A DNA stretch of 64,000 bases, from positions 21,789 through 85,788 of the forward strand of contig JAGFIQ010000179.1 of NCBI GenBank assembly GCA_024103495.1, in the 5' to 3' direction. Source of the stretch: Aridibacter famidurans (GTDB lineage: Bacteria; Acidobacteriota; Blastocatellia; Pyrinomonadales; Pyrinomonadaceae). A program made the translations under genes and the position numbers. Of the stretch, positions 1-9,307 are shown in pieces. Within the stretch, counting starts at the first letter, position 1. Each line of letters starts with the position of its first letter. Under the pieces are notes generated by a model, which saw only the letters and a list, made by a program, of their open reading frames with translations, had not been told where the DNA came from and searched no databases.

Positions 1-26
1 GGAGTGTTTTACCGAAATCTGGGCAT

Positions 27-1544
27 TCACATCTGCGGCGGGACGCCGTCGTCGTAAATGAACACGTGGAAACAGGCGTTGACGTTGCCCTCGCGAAGCG
101 CGTCGAGTATGCCCTCGTTCTCCATTCGAGCAAGCTCCGCCATCACGAAGTTCTGCTCTTCGGCGGTCATATGCTTTCTGGCAAGGTCGAACGCACAACC
201 GGATGTGTGCGGCGGAAGGCTTCCCTTTCCGCGCACTTTGAACGAGTTCGCATTGGTCTTGTTGAGGAGGATCTGGTATTCCATCGACCGCGAGAGCGAT
301 GTGACGCGGAGCGGACGATTGAATCGGGCGTGGTACGCCTTCGCGAGACTTATGAGGATCGGCCGCGCGCGCGGATGGAACATTCTGAGCATCCTCTGCT
401 TCATCTGCTTGCGGTCGGCGCCGTTGTTCATATCGTACCGGTGCCCGGAGAAGTTGGTCGCAAGCTGCGACAGCGTCACGTAGTCGGGGAACATCGGCGT
501 GATCGTCGGCGCGTTGACGTGGTCGTCGAAATCGAACGAGGTGAATTGTTCTTCGTTGGCGCTGCTTCCGACCTCGAGAACCCAGTACTCGGTCGCCATC
601 GGAAGCTCGACCAGCTCTCCGCTCATCCTTTTCTTCGCCAGGTCCGAGTAATCCATCGGCTGGACGTACCCTTCCTGAAGCATCTCGCGGAGCTTGGCCT
701 TCTGCTTGATAACGCCGTCTCCGCGCAGCTCGGGCGGGATCTTTTGCCCGGGAGGATCGTTGCCGGTCGGAGCATTCCTCGCTTCCATCGCTTTCGCCTG
801 CTGTTTCTTGAAGAACTCGACGGTGACATTGAAGTTCTCCTCCATCGGCGCGTTCGAGTCCGATCCGGTCACGTCGTTCAGGTCCGCGACGTCGATGTCA
901 TCCTGGACCTCGAAATACTGGACAAGCTCGCCGATGTCCTCCTGTTCCTGGCCGCCGAACGGATCCTGGACCGCTATCGGGATCATCGCGCGTGAATCCA
1001 TCTCCCGACGGGGCGTACCGTCCGCGGTTTCCGGGTCGCCGGGTTCCATTAAAATGAAGATAACGATAAGAGCACCAAAGATAATGAGGAACGTCGATCC
1101 CAGGGCCACATACAGGATCAACTCCGTCTCCCCGGACCGTCGGCGGGAAGCGGAAACGGGCTTTGGCGCTGGTTTCGGAGGCGGAGATCCGGGCAGCGGC
1201 TCTTCGGCGACCTCGGCTGCAGGCTTCGCGGTTTCCCGCCGTTTGTCGCCGATCGAGACCCTTACGCGGGTGTCGAGCCCCATCTTTATCTCGTCACCGT
1301 CGAACAGCAGTCTCGGCTCGCCTTCGATCCGCTTGCCGTTCAGGAAGGTCCCGTTCGAAGAGCCCTCGTCAACGATCAGGACCTCTTCATTGTCGCGGAA
1401 GATGGTCGTGTTGATCCTCGACAGACCGGGATCGTCGATCACGATGTCGGCAAGCTCCGTACGGCCGAAGCTGATCTCGCCCTCGAGATCCAGCTCGCGG
1501 ATTCCTTCCGGCGAATCCAGTTCGAGTTTGACCTTCTTTCTCAA
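27..1544 (-). CDS. FHA domain - transmembrane - DUF5715/M15-like peptidase fusion
   Basis: About 505 residues. Residues ~12-97 form an FHA phosphothreonine-binding domain (SFGR, LSR, SSNGTFLNG motifs). A proline-rich linker leads to one membrane helix (~143-168). The last ~190 residues resemble DUF5715, which is related to M15 D-Ala-D-Ala peptidases: SLPPHTSGCAFD holds the likely His/Asp metal ligands and HVFIY near the C-terminus a further His. Topology is inferred to be FHA in the cytoplasm and peptidase in the periplasm, which would link Ser/Thr phosphorylation to peptidoglycan work. The start is TTG: its TTG overlaps the TGA of the upstream zinc-ribbon gene (TTGA), with AGGAG about 11 nt before it, so translation is probably coupled. 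The peptidase assignment is by motif only. Confidence 0.8.
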   Translation of the reverse strand: MRKKVKLELDSPEGIRELDLEGEISFGRTELADIVIDDPGLSRINTTIFRDNEEVLIVDEGSSNGTFLNGKRIEGEPRLLFDGDEIKMGLDTRVRVSIGDKRRETAKPAAEVAEEPLPGSPPPKPAPKPVSASRRRSGETELILYVALGSTFLIIFGALIVIFILMEPGDPETADGTPRREMDSRAMIPIAVQDPFGGQEQEDIGELVQYFEVQDDIDVADLNDVTGSDSNAPMEENFNVTVEFFKKQQAKAMEARNAPTGNDPPGQKIPPELRGDGVIKQKAKLREMLQEGYVQPMDYSDLAKKRMSGELVELPMATEYWVLEVGSSANEEQFTSFDFDDHVNAPTITPMFPDYVTLSQLATNFSGHRYDMNNGADRKQMKQRMLRMFHPRARPILISLAKAYHARFNRPLRVTSLSRSMEYQILLNKTNANSFKVRGKGSLPPHTSGCAFDLARKHMTAEEQNFVMAELARMENEGILDALREGNVNACFHVFIYDDGVPPQM

Positions 1545-1768
1545 TGGTGATGGTGCTCCTCGTCAGAGCCTTCGCGGAGCTTTGAAATGTCCAGCAGTTG
1601 CGAGAACTGCTCGAAATGGAACATCGAGTCGTCCTTGCAGTTCTCGCAGTAATAGGTCACGTCATCGCCAAGGTACATGTCCTTAAGATGAAACGCGATC
1701 AGGCAGCCGTAGCAGCGCTGAACGCGCTTTCCGAATCGTTCGATTATCTCTTCCCTGGTCGGATTCAT
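1541..1768 (-). CDS. small zinc-ribbon protein with C-terminal His4
   Basis: 75 residues starting MNPTREE. Two CxxC pairs (CYGC and CENC, 18 residues apart) form a likely zinc ribbon, followed by an acidic stretch and a natural EEHHHH tail. The upstream in-frame extension to 1855 runs through terminator-proximal DNA and is not protein-like, so the ATG at 1768 is preferred. The stop overlaps the TTG start of the FHA gene, which suggests co-expression. The function is unknown; the fold suggests nucleic-acid or protein binding. Confidence 0.7.
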   Translation of the reverse strand: MNPTREEIIERFGKRVQRCYGCLIAFHLKDMYLGDDVTYYCENCKDDSMFHFEQFSQLLDISKLREGSDEEHHHH

Positions 1769-1820
1769 AAATTGCCTTTGAATGTTACCACACGGAATGC
1801 GGCGCGCCGGACAGCGTATA

Positions 1821-1850
1821 AAAAATGAGGCTGCCCTTTCGGACAGCCTC
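1821..1850 (-). terminator. rho-independent terminator
   Basis: On the minus strand a GAGGCTG.../...CAGCCTC hairpin (1827-1850) is followed by a T run (1821-1825). It lies directly downstream of the FG-GAP gene that ends at 1902. A near-identical hairpin follows pilC at 13804-13832. Confidence 0.8.
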
Positions 1851-1901
1851 TGCAAGGTGCAGGAGGATCAGTCAGCCCCTGCTCCCTGGAAGGGCCCAAG
1901 C

Positions 1902-3569
1902 CTAATTAGGTGCAGACCGCGAATAGACGGCAGGGGCCGGTTCGTCTCCGGTCGCGCCGAACTGAACCGCCTGGAAGCCGGACGTCGATCCGAAGATGTA
2001 CCAGGTCAGGTCGGATCCCCGGAACACTGCCGGATCGGCCTGTCCGTCTCCGTCATAATCACCCGGAGCAGGAATGTCGCCCGTGGCTCCCCAGGGGAAC
2101 GCGAAGAACGAACTGTCTTCGGACCTGAGTACATACCACGTCGCATTGGAAGGCCTGAAGAACGCCACATCAGCGGCTCCGTCGCCTGTGAAATCCGCGA
2201 CCGCGGTCTGATCTCCCGTCTCTCCGAACTGGTAGGCGATGATGCCCGCCGTGCTTCGGAACTGCCACCACTGGCTGACCGAAGGTCTGAAGACCGCGAT
2301 GTCGTCCGAGCCGTCTCCGTCGAAGTCAGCAACGGTGGGAAGGTCCTCGGCGACGCCGAACGGCACCGAAGCGGTCTGCTGGTCGGACGAGCGGAAGATG
2401 AACCACGTGCCGATGCTCGGCCTGAAGACCGCCGGATCCGCTATGCCGTCTCCGTCGAAGTCTCCCGGTGCCGGCTTGTCGCCTGCGGCTCCGAAGGGGA
2501 ATGAGAAGAACGACTGGTCCTCGCTCCTCAGAACAAACCATTCGCTGGTCGAAGGCCTGAAAAACGCGATGTCCGTGCGTCCGTCACCCGTGTAGTCGGC
2601 GGGTACCGGGACGTCATCGGGCTGTCCGAACGCGGCGGCGAACGTTCCGAGGTTCGAGCTGTTCAGGATCCACCACTGCGAGGTGCTTCCTTCCGGTCCT
2701 CGAAGGGGCGCGAACGAGCCCGGATTCCTTCTGAACACGCCTACGTCGGTCTTGCCGTCGCCGTCGAAGTCGAACAGAGTCGAACCGGCGCTTGACCCTG
2801 CGTTCTGCGCGCCGGGCGTCAGCATCCCTCCGGCGGGAAAATTGGAACTGAACGGTGCCGCGTACTCGACCGTTTCCTCGGGCGAGGATGCGAGCTCGCC
2901 TGAATACCAAGCGGCGGCACTGTTGATATCCGTGTTCCCGGGGAACCGTGTCGCGGCGTCCGGCACGTCCCCGAGAAAGGTCTCGACCAGGTTCGGCCCC
3001 GGCCCGTACTTGTATTGCTCTTCCGGGTTAAAGATGAAATTCACGCCGTCCAGAAAAAAGAAGGAATCGCCGTTAAGTCCCGCCTTCGACAGGCCTGTGT
3101 CGAGGATATCAACAACGCCGTTGTCGTTCGTGTCGAGATCGGTGCCCGCGGTCAGCGTTACGTTAGTCGAAACCAGGTAGAAGCCTTCCGAGCCCTGGCC
3201 CAACGTGAGTGGATTGAAGTAAGTAACGACGTTCGCCGCGGCGTCGAACGGCCTGTTCGGGCAATCGCCGCCGTTGGTATTGTCGAGAACCAGTATCCCG
3301 TTCGAACCGAACTGCAGACCGCCGAGATCGACTGCGGCGTTCAGGAACCCGAAGTTCGAGGCGTCACTGTTTATCGATATGAACCAGATATCCTGACCGA
3401 TCGTCGAATTGGGAGCGCCTATGAGCTCCACGTATTGGCATCTGTCGCCAACCTGAACGGGCGGGTCGACCTCGATCTCATTCAGCCAGACCGGAACACC
3501 GGCGCTGACATTGAACGCCGCTGCCAGCGGAATGACTGCCGTCCCCAAAAAGCCTAAAACTCTTCTCAT
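1902..3569 (-). CDS. secreted lamin-tail + FG-GAP repeat protein
   Basis: About 555 residues from MRRVLGFLG, preceded by a strong AAGGAGGAAGA site. The longer frame to 3713 adds a non-conserved leader. A signal peptide (residues 1-23) precedes a lamin-tail-like domain (VWLNEIEVD..., YVELIGAP). From ~270 onward come five to six FG-GAP/VCBS repeats with DFDGDGxTDxxVFRxS motifs (Ca2+-binding loops) alternating with W-[FY]-xLRS and FGxxGDxPxPGD strands. This should form a beta-propeller-like extracellular protein, probably for adhesion or surface display. The terminator at 1821-1850 follows. Two further FG-GAP proteins lie at 11991 and 54380. Confidence 0.85.
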   Translation of the reverse strand: MRRVLGFLGTAVIPLAAAFNVSAGVPVWLNEIEVDPPVQVGDRCQYVELIGAPNSTIGQDIWFISINSDASNFGFLNAAVDLGGLQFGSNGILVLDNTNGGDCPNRPFDAAANVVTYFNPLTLGQGSEGFYLVSTNVTLTAGTDLDTNDNGVVDILDTGLSKAGLNGDSFFFLDGVNFIFNPEEQYKYGPGPNLVETFLGDVPDAATRFPGNTDINSAAAWYSGELASSPEETVEYAAPFSSNFPAGGMLTPGAQNAGSSAGSTLFDFDGDGKTDVGVFRRNPGSFAPLRGPEGSTSQWWILNSSNLGTFAAAFGQPDDVPVPADYTGDGRTDIAFFRPSTSEWFVLRSEDQSFFSFPFGAAGDKPAPGDFDGDGIADPAVFRPSIGTWFIFRSSDQQTASVPFGVAEDLPTVADFDGDGSDDIAVFRPSVSQWWQFRSTAGIIAYQFGETGDQTAVADFTGDGAADVAFFRPSNATWYVLRSEDSSFFAFPWGATGDIPAPGDYDGDGQADPAVFRGSDLTWYIFGSTSGFQAVQFGATGDEPAPAVYSRSAPN

Positions 3570-3709
3570 TCTTCCTCCTTTAAGTGGAACATCCTGCGGC
3601 TGGTTCGTAATCGAAGCGACCCCACGCACCACCCGATAAAATTGTTGATTGAAAGATATCCTTGTCTCGTATTCCGCCCTGCGGCGATCCAATTGTTCAG
3701 GAAGGCCGT

Positions 3710-5011
3710 TCACCTGGCCTTCGCGTTCTTCGGAGCCGGCACGCCGCTCTTGCGAGGCTTCTCCAGCTCAACCTTGAAATCCTCCGGTAGCGAGACCGGG
3801 CTCGCTTGCTTGACCTTGGCAATGAAGGCCTCGCGCTTCTGCCTCTCGACCTCTTGCCTGGCGATCTCGACCGGCGTCATAAACGGCCTTGGGATCCCGG
3901 GAAGCTTCTTCCCGGGCTCTTCGAACTTCCTCTGGAGCACGATATGCCGGACGCTGAAAACGTATCTGCCGGTTTTCGGATCGGACCCCGAACCCTCGAA
4001 CTTGAGAATGTGCCAGCCAAGCTCGGTCTCGATCAGTTCCCCGGCGATCTCACCGGGCTTCATAGTTTTCACCCGCTCCTCGAACTCAGGCCAGAGCGCT
4101 CCGATCCCGACATCCTCGTACAGCCCGCCCCTATGGGAGCTTCGTCCGTCCTCGCTGTACTTCTTCGCGAGCTCTTCGAAGTTCTCGCCTGCTTTCACCT
4201 TTGCGAGCACCGCGCGGGCCGTTTCATATTTCCGCTTCGGGTCATACTCCGGATGATCCGCGAGATACTTCGCGACTTCGGCATCGGTCGCAAGAAGGCT
4301 CGGGTAATTCGCAATCAGATAACCGTTTGCCAGGAGCCCCGCTTCGAGGATCTTTATCCTCAGCGGTATCGCGGGCTGGGACATGAACTCCTTGTCTTTC
4401 CTCGCCATTGACGAAAGGAATTTCGTCCTTGCGAAGTTGTCCCTTGATTTTCGGAGCGTTTCTCCCTTCGGCGCCGTTACCGGCACCTTCTCTTCTTTCG
4501 CGTCTGCCGCCCTCTTGCGAATTCTAAGAAGGGCATCCATTACCCGCTTGTATCGCGCTTCGTTTGCAGGGTCCTTCCAGACCTTTTCCATTTCCGCCGG
4601 CGGGACGACATACAGCCGGTCCTTGCCCTCGCTCAGTTTCGCCTGGTAAAGATCGCCGAGAAGAATGTCCGTTTTGTATTCGAGGTTGATCTTGAAGTCT
4701 TCGACCTCCGCGTATCCCTCGCGCCGCGCCTGCGCCGCCAGAGCGAGATGCTCCTCAAGCCCTTTAAGGAACTCCTTCCGCCTTTCGGGGCTCTCGTTCA
4801 GTTCGCGGATCGACGAAACATCGGCCGTTGCTTCGCTCTTCAGGACCTCTGCCAGTTCGTTCTGATCGATCTCTTTCAGGATCTCCGATTCGGTCCTCGC
4901 GGCGTTCGCCCTTTCCTGCATCACGCTCCAGACCACAAGTCCGACGACGACAAGCAGGGCAACAACGGTCACCGCGGCGACCAGTCTTGTTCTTTCTATG
5001 CTCTTGCTCAT
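3710..5011 (-). CDS. PpiC-type (parvulin) periplasmic peptidyl-prolyl isomerase
   Basis: About 433 residues from MSKSIERTRL, with GGGAGG 7 nt upstream. An N-terminal membrane anchor/signal (residues ~7-31) is followed by an alpha-helical SurA/PrsA-like chaperone region. The parvulin domain (~260-355) carries the family signature: LAKKYSEDGRSSHRGG and then GELIETELGWHILK. Role: folding of exported and outer-membrane proteins. It sits just downstream of the giant TonB-type receptor on the same strand, which may be a client. The C-terminus is basic. Confidence 0.85.
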   Translation of the reverse strand: MSKSIERTRLVAAVTVVALLVVVGLVVWSVMQERANAARTESEILKEIDQNELAEVLKSEATADVSSIRELNESPERRKEFLKGLEEHLALAAQARREGYAEVEDFKINLEYKTDILLGDLYQAKLSEGKDRLYVVPPAEMEKVWKDPANEARYKRVMDALLRIRKRAADAKEEKVPVTAPKGETLRKSRDNFARTKFLSSMARKDKEFMSQPAIPLRIKILEAGLLANGYLIANYPSLLATDAEVAKYLADHPEYDPKRKYETARAVLAKVKAGENFEELAKKYSEDGRSSHRGGLYEDVGIGALWPEFEERVKTMKPGEIAGELIETELGWHILKFEGSGSDPKTGRYVFSVRHIVLQRKFEEPGKKLPGIPRPFMTPVEIARQEVERQKREAFIAKVKQASPVSLPEDFKVELEKPRKSGVPAPKNAKAR

Positions 5012-5081
5012 TTCTTTCCTCCCGGCCTCAGGCGGCGGCTCCATCTGCCAATGTCCGCCGCCGCTCGAGCCCGTTTTGTCG

Positions 5082-8000
5082 TCAGAACCTCACTTTGGCG
5101 CCGAACTGCATCACGCGCGGAGCGCCAACCGTCCGCGTAATCTTTCCGAAGTCCGTTTCGTCGCTCAGATCGGCATTCGGATTCGCGAAGTTCACAAGGT
5201 TGAACACGTTGAAGATGTCCCACTTGAGTTCGAGCTCCATCTTCTCCTTGAAGAACTTGGTCGATTTCGAAAGGCTTATGTCGAACCTCTTCTGGGAAGG
5301 TCCCCGAAGAACGTTCCTTCCGAGATTGCCGAATCCGCCGAGAGGCGAGACAAGGGCGCAGGTCTCGTCATTCGGGTCCATGCAGATGTTGAAGTACGCC
5401 TGAGTTATGTCGTCTCCCTGCTGTCGCAGAAGGTCGAGACTGCGGATGCTCGGCCTGCCGAAAGCCGTGTTAAAGATCGTTCCGCTTGCGACTCCTACGT
5501 TGTAGCGCTCCTCGCGGAACACGCCTCCCATAGGAGTGTTTCGTTCAGTCACGAGAGCGATGATCCCCAGGTACTGCCTTAGGAAAGCACCCCCGGACGC
5601 GACCGGATCCCCGAACTCCGAATCTGTTGCGAAGATGGAGAACGGCGTACCGCTCTGCCACTGACCGAGACCGGAGAGCTGCCACCCGTTGAGGAATCTG
5701 GATCTGGATCCGAAATTCGGCAAGTCCCAGGTAAAGGACGAAACGAATCTGTGGGGCCTGTCGAAGTCTGATAGGCCGCGGTTACTGTTGAGGTCCCGCT
5801 GATTGCCCTGCACGACGAGCCCAAGGTTCGCTGTGTCGGGACGGCCGGAGGCGGCGGTGCTGCCCGGATCGGTCGAGCCTATGTCGATCGATTTCGAGAG
5901 TGTGTACGAGGCATTGAAGGTGAATCCTTTAGAGAACCTGCGTGTCACCGTCAACTGTCCGGAGTGATAGATCGAGTACCCGATCGACTTGAGGATGACC
6001 GCGTCGGTCGGATCGAAGCCGAGGTACGGTGTCCTGACAAGCGCCGAAATGATCGCCCTCGGGCCCTCAAAATCGAAGCTCGACAGATTGAGATCGACAC
6101 CACCCGCTCCAAGCACGCCGACACACGGCAGGTGTCCGGCCGACCCGGCATAGACGGGATTGCAGGCGCCGAACGCCCTCTGGCTCGAATTCGAAGTTGT
6201 CGTTCCGCGGTCTCGCTCAGTCTGTCCCGGCATGAGCGCCGGCAGCGCTCCGGGAAACACCGCCGTGAGGGCATCGTTGATGCGCTTGTATATGTAGTCC
6301 GGCGTGTTCGGATCGTTAAGGTCGTAAGGCTGGTTGAATCCGATGGCGAGGAGAAGGTTCTGCCCCTTTGTGCCGACGTACCGGGCCTCGACAGTCCAAT
6401 CCTTAAGGAACTCCTGCTGGATCCCGATGTTCCATTGCTGAACCATTGGCGTCTTCAGGTCCCGGTCTATTGCTCGGAACTCGAGCGGCTCTGCTCCCCT
6501 AGAGGTGTTGATGCCGAGCGAGTTGTCACGCAGAAGGTACGGCGTAGTGTCGAGCAGGCTCGCCAGTCCTACAGAAAAGGGAAGGTTGTTAATGAACGGT
6601 CTGTTCGGATCGACATTTTGATAGGCGGTCGAACCCTGCACCGTATCCGGATTGAACAGATTCGCGGCCTCCCGGTCGGTGAAGAACGGGAAATTCGAGT
6701 ACACCGTGTTGATGAACCCTGCTGAGGGACGATCGAAGAAGATCCCGTATCCTCCCCGGATAGTGGTGCTCGCGTTCCTGAAAGGCTTGATCGCAAATCC
6801 GATCCGCGGAGCGAAGTTGTTGTAGTCCAGGCCGTTCAACGTGTGTTTCGTATCCGCGCGGGCGATGGAGTCAAGGCTGGCGTCGATCGCGTTGAACCCG
6901 GTCGGCTGGCTGTTGCTCGGGAGAATGAATCCGGGCAGGATGTTGTTTGGGTCGGCCACGCGGTCAAAGTCGAAGTTCGTAAACCTACCGTTCTTCTCGA
7001 CGGGCAGTCCGAAAAGGTCCCATCGCACGCCTACATTCAGCGTCAGCCAGTCGGATACGCGCCAGTCGTCGGTGATGTAGAAACCCCAATCGTTAAAATT
7101 GAACTGCTTGTCGGAGATCCCCAAAGCGACATCCGCCTCGGGAACCTGGGTTGTCAGCAGCTGGGTGAAGTTGATCAGCCCTTCGAATTCAATTCCCTGT
7201 TCTTCCGGCAGGTTAGTGTCGAATTGATTCCGTTTGTGTTCGCCCCCGAAGCGAAGCGTGTGATCGCCCATAAGATAGGTGACATTGTTGGCGAAGGTCA
7301 GCGTTACCTGCTTTCTCTGGTTGTAGATGTCATTCGGCGCGTTGACCGAAAAGTCAGTGAGATTGCCGGCCCCGACGATGTGCGCGAGGCGCTGCGATTG
7401 CGGACCCGGAACAAAAGCTTCGGCGGGATTGACGATCCCCTGGCCTTCGTTCGTAAGCTCCGGGGCGAGGAATCGCTCATCGAGCTTTCTGGAGTTGTTG
7501 AGGTAGAAATAGCCGAACCGCGCTTCATTGATCAGATTGCCCGAGAAAATGTGCACATCCTTGAGCGCGATCGTGCGGTTTGCGTCATCCTTGATCAGGG
7601 GAAACGGCGAGACAAGCGTGCTGTCAGAGAACGGATCGAGCGAGGGAAAGTCCGAGAAAAAGAACGATCCCGTGAGGACGTTGGAATTGTTACCGGCGTC
7701 GTCGCCCTTCAAAAGGTTGTAGTCGAGCCTTGTGGAGAACTGGTCCTGTTTGAACTCCGCGGGGAATACGTTCCTGAACCTAACAAGCGGAAGGCCGCCC
7801 GAGATCTCGCCCTGAAAAGTACCGTCGAGCAGCGGTAGCCCATTCGGCAGACCGAACGAGGAAAAGTCCGTGACCCTCTGTCCGCCGATAAACACGCCAA
7901 CATTGCGAGTGTCCAGGTAGAGCCGTTCGAATCTGCCCGCCGCGAGCGAGGGAATGATGTAGTCTCCGGTTGCCGGATTTATAAGGCTCAGCAGCCTGAA

Positions 8001-9182
8001 TCCGACCTGTGATGGATCGATGCAGGTTAGAGATATGGTCGTCGGTGTTGAAGCAGGCGTCAGCGAACGGATACAGCTCGGCCCGTTCCTGAACGCCCGT
8101 CCCACACCGCCATTGTTCACAGATTGGACGAACGCCTGGCGTACATTCTCAGGATCGCTCCGGTCGGTAATGAAGGCGAGCGCCTCCGGAAGTACGACAA
8201 AGCTTGAAGCAGACGGGACATATGCAGTCTTTGCGTCCGTCTTCTGGTAGCTGGCGAAGAAACGAAGCTTGTCCTTTATGATCGGGCCCCCGATCGTGAA
8301 TCCGCCCTCGTATCTCTGAGCCGCCTGCCGGTCGATGCCGTCGCGGTTAAAGAAGAAGTCGTTGGCGTTGAATCTTTCGTTCTGGAAATAAAAGTAGCCG
8401 GTGCCGTGGTAACCGTCGTTCCCCCCTTCCTTGATCACCAACTGGAAACTGCCGCCGCCGCTTCGTCCCAGTGAAGCGTCGTAGTTGCTGGACAAGAGCT
8501 TGACCTCTTCGACTGCTTCAGGAGCGGGGGCGGCGTTTCCGGTTAGACTGCCCGTGCCCGATAAATTGGTACCGTCGATGCCGTTGAATATGAAGCTGGA
8601 ACTTCCCGGACGCGTGCCGTTGACGGCGGTTTCCGGGTTCCCCGTGCTGTTGTCGAGCGGGCTCGCGATATCCGCGCTGGTCGAGCTGTCGCGGGAAGTG
8701 AAAGCGAGCGAGTTCCTCGCCGGCTGGGGAGCTGCCTCGATGGCGCGTCCCGTAAATCTTGAAGAATTGGTCCCCGAAGTCGATTCGCTGATAAGGCTTA
8801 CATCGTCCGTGCTCACTTCGACGACTTCGGTTCCAAGCCCGCCGACCTGAAGGTAAAGGTCGACGAGGTTCGTCTGTGCAGCCTGGACCACTGCCTGCGA
8901 TACCGCCTTGTCGAAGCCGTCCACTTCCGCGGTCACTTCGTACGTTCCGAGCGGAAGGGTCGTGATCTTCCAGCGTCCCTGGTCATCCGACGAGGCCTTG
9001 CGGGTGGTGCCCGTAGCCGTGTTCTTGACGGTGATGGTCGCATTGGGAACGGCCGCGACCTGGGGGTCATAAACTGTGCCTTCAAGCGAACCGTTGTCGG
9101 TCGCCTGGGCGAAGACGCCGGCGGTCAGCAGTAGCATCGCCGCCAGCAGTTTGATTTGACTGATCTTTATACTTTTGAACAT
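5082..9182 (-). CDS. TonB-dependent receptor with N-terminal carboxypeptidase-regulatory domain (Oar-like)
   Basis: 1366 residues. A signal peptide (LLTAGVFAQ) is followed by a carboxypeptidase-regulatory-like Ig fold (~30-115: GSLEGTVYDPQ, AVPNATITVKN, GRWKITTLPLGTYEV). A plug-like region (~150-260, with PETAVNGTRPGSSSF and NGIDGTNLSGTG) and a beta-barrel ending in F follow, which is the outer-membrane insertion signal. This is the expanded, substrate-undefined family typical of Acidobacteriota. AGGA lies just before the ATG. No riboswitch is visible in the 125-bp leader. Confidence 0.9.
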   Translation of the reverse strand: MFKSIKISQIKLLAAMLLLTAGVFAQATDNGSLEGTVYDPQVAAVPNATITVKNTATGTTRKASSDDQGRWKITTLPLGTYEVTAEVDGFDKAVSQAVVQAAQTNLVDLYLQVGGLGTEVVEVSTDDVSLISESTSGTNSSRFTGRAIEAAPQPARNSLAFTSRDSSTSADIASPLDNSTGNPETAVNGTRPGSSSFIFNGIDGTNLSGTGSLTGNAAPAPEAVEEVKLLSSNYDASLGRSGGGSFQLVIKEGGNDGYHGTGYFYFQNERFNANDFFFNRDGIDRQAAQRYEGGFTIGGPIIKDKLRFFASYQKTDAKTAYVPSASSFVVLPEALAFITDRSDPENVRQAFVQSVNNGGVGRAFRNGPSCIRSLTPASTPTTISLTCIDPSQVGFRLLSLINPATGDYIIPSLAAGRFERLYLDTRNVGVFIGGQRVTDFSSFGLPNGLPLLDGTFQGEISGGLPLVRFRNVFPAEFKQDQFSTRLDYNLLKGDDAGNNSNVLTGSFFFSDFPSLDPFSDSTLVSPFPLIKDDANRTIALKDVHIFSGNLINEARFGYFYLNNSRKLDERFLAPELTNEGQGIVNPAEAFVPGPQSQRLAHIVGAGNLTDFSVNAPNDIYNQRKQVTLTFANNVTYLMGDHTLRFGGEHKRNQFDTNLPEEQGIEFEGLINFTQLLTTQVPEADVALGISDKQFNFNDWGFYITDDWRVSDWLTLNVGVRWDLFGLPVEKNGRFTNFDFDRVADPNNILPGFILPSNSQPTGFNAIDASLDSIARADTKHTLNGLDYNNFAPRIGFAIKPFRNASTTIRGGYGIFFDRPSAGFINTVYSNFPFFTDREAANLFNPDTVQGSTAYQNVDPNRPFINNLPFSVGLASLLDTTPYLLRDNSLGINTSRGAEPLEFRAIDRDLKTPMVQQWNIGIQQEFLKDWTVEARYVGTKGQNLLLAIGFNQPYDLNDPNTPDYIYKRINDALTAVFPGALPALMPGQTERDRGTTTSNSSQRAFGACNPVYAGSAGHLPCVGVLGAGGVDLNLSSFDFEGPRAIISALVRTPYLGFDPTDAVILKSIGYSIYHSGQLTVTRRFSKGFTFNASYTLSKSIDIGSTDPGSTAASGRPDTANLGLVVQGNQRDLNSNRGLSDFDRPHRFVSSFTWDLPNFGSRSRFLNGWQLSGLGQWQSGTPFSIFATDSEFGDPVASGGAFLRQYLGIIALVTERNTPMGGVFREERYNVGVASGTIFNTAFGRPSIRSLDLLRQQGDDITQAYFNICMDPNDETCALVSPLGGFGNLGRNVLRGPSQKRFDISLSKSTKFFKEKMELELKWDIFNVFNLVNFANPNADLSDETDFGKITRTVGAPRVMQFGAKVRF

Positions 9183-9249
9183 TTTCCTATCCTCGGAACC
9201 GGATCCCCTTCAGAATCCGGACCTGTATCTTGTGAGCCCGCGCCGTCCG

Positions 9250-9290
9250 GGGCGAGGCGGGGTGATAATGCCCCCGCCTTTCGCCTCGCG
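9250..9290 (-). terminator. GC-rich hairpin between the 9308 gene and the receptor gene
   Basis: GGCGGGG / CCCCGCC with a 9-nt loop, read on the minus strand. It has no good T run, so it could be a terminator, an RNA-stabilising hairpin or an attenuator ahead of the receptor gene. Confidence 0.35.
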
Positions 9291-9307
9291 GTCGGCCGTT
9301 CTCGTTG

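Noticed and set aside
66..995. Long plus-strand frame opposite the FHA gene
   Set aside because: It is the antisense shadow of a gene with clear domains; composition is His/Arg-rich and not protein-like.
5082..9182. Cobalamin riboswitch ahead of the TonB-type receptor
   Set aside because: The 125-bp leader has only a GC hairpin and no B12-box-like sequence; this receptor class is generally not B12-specific.
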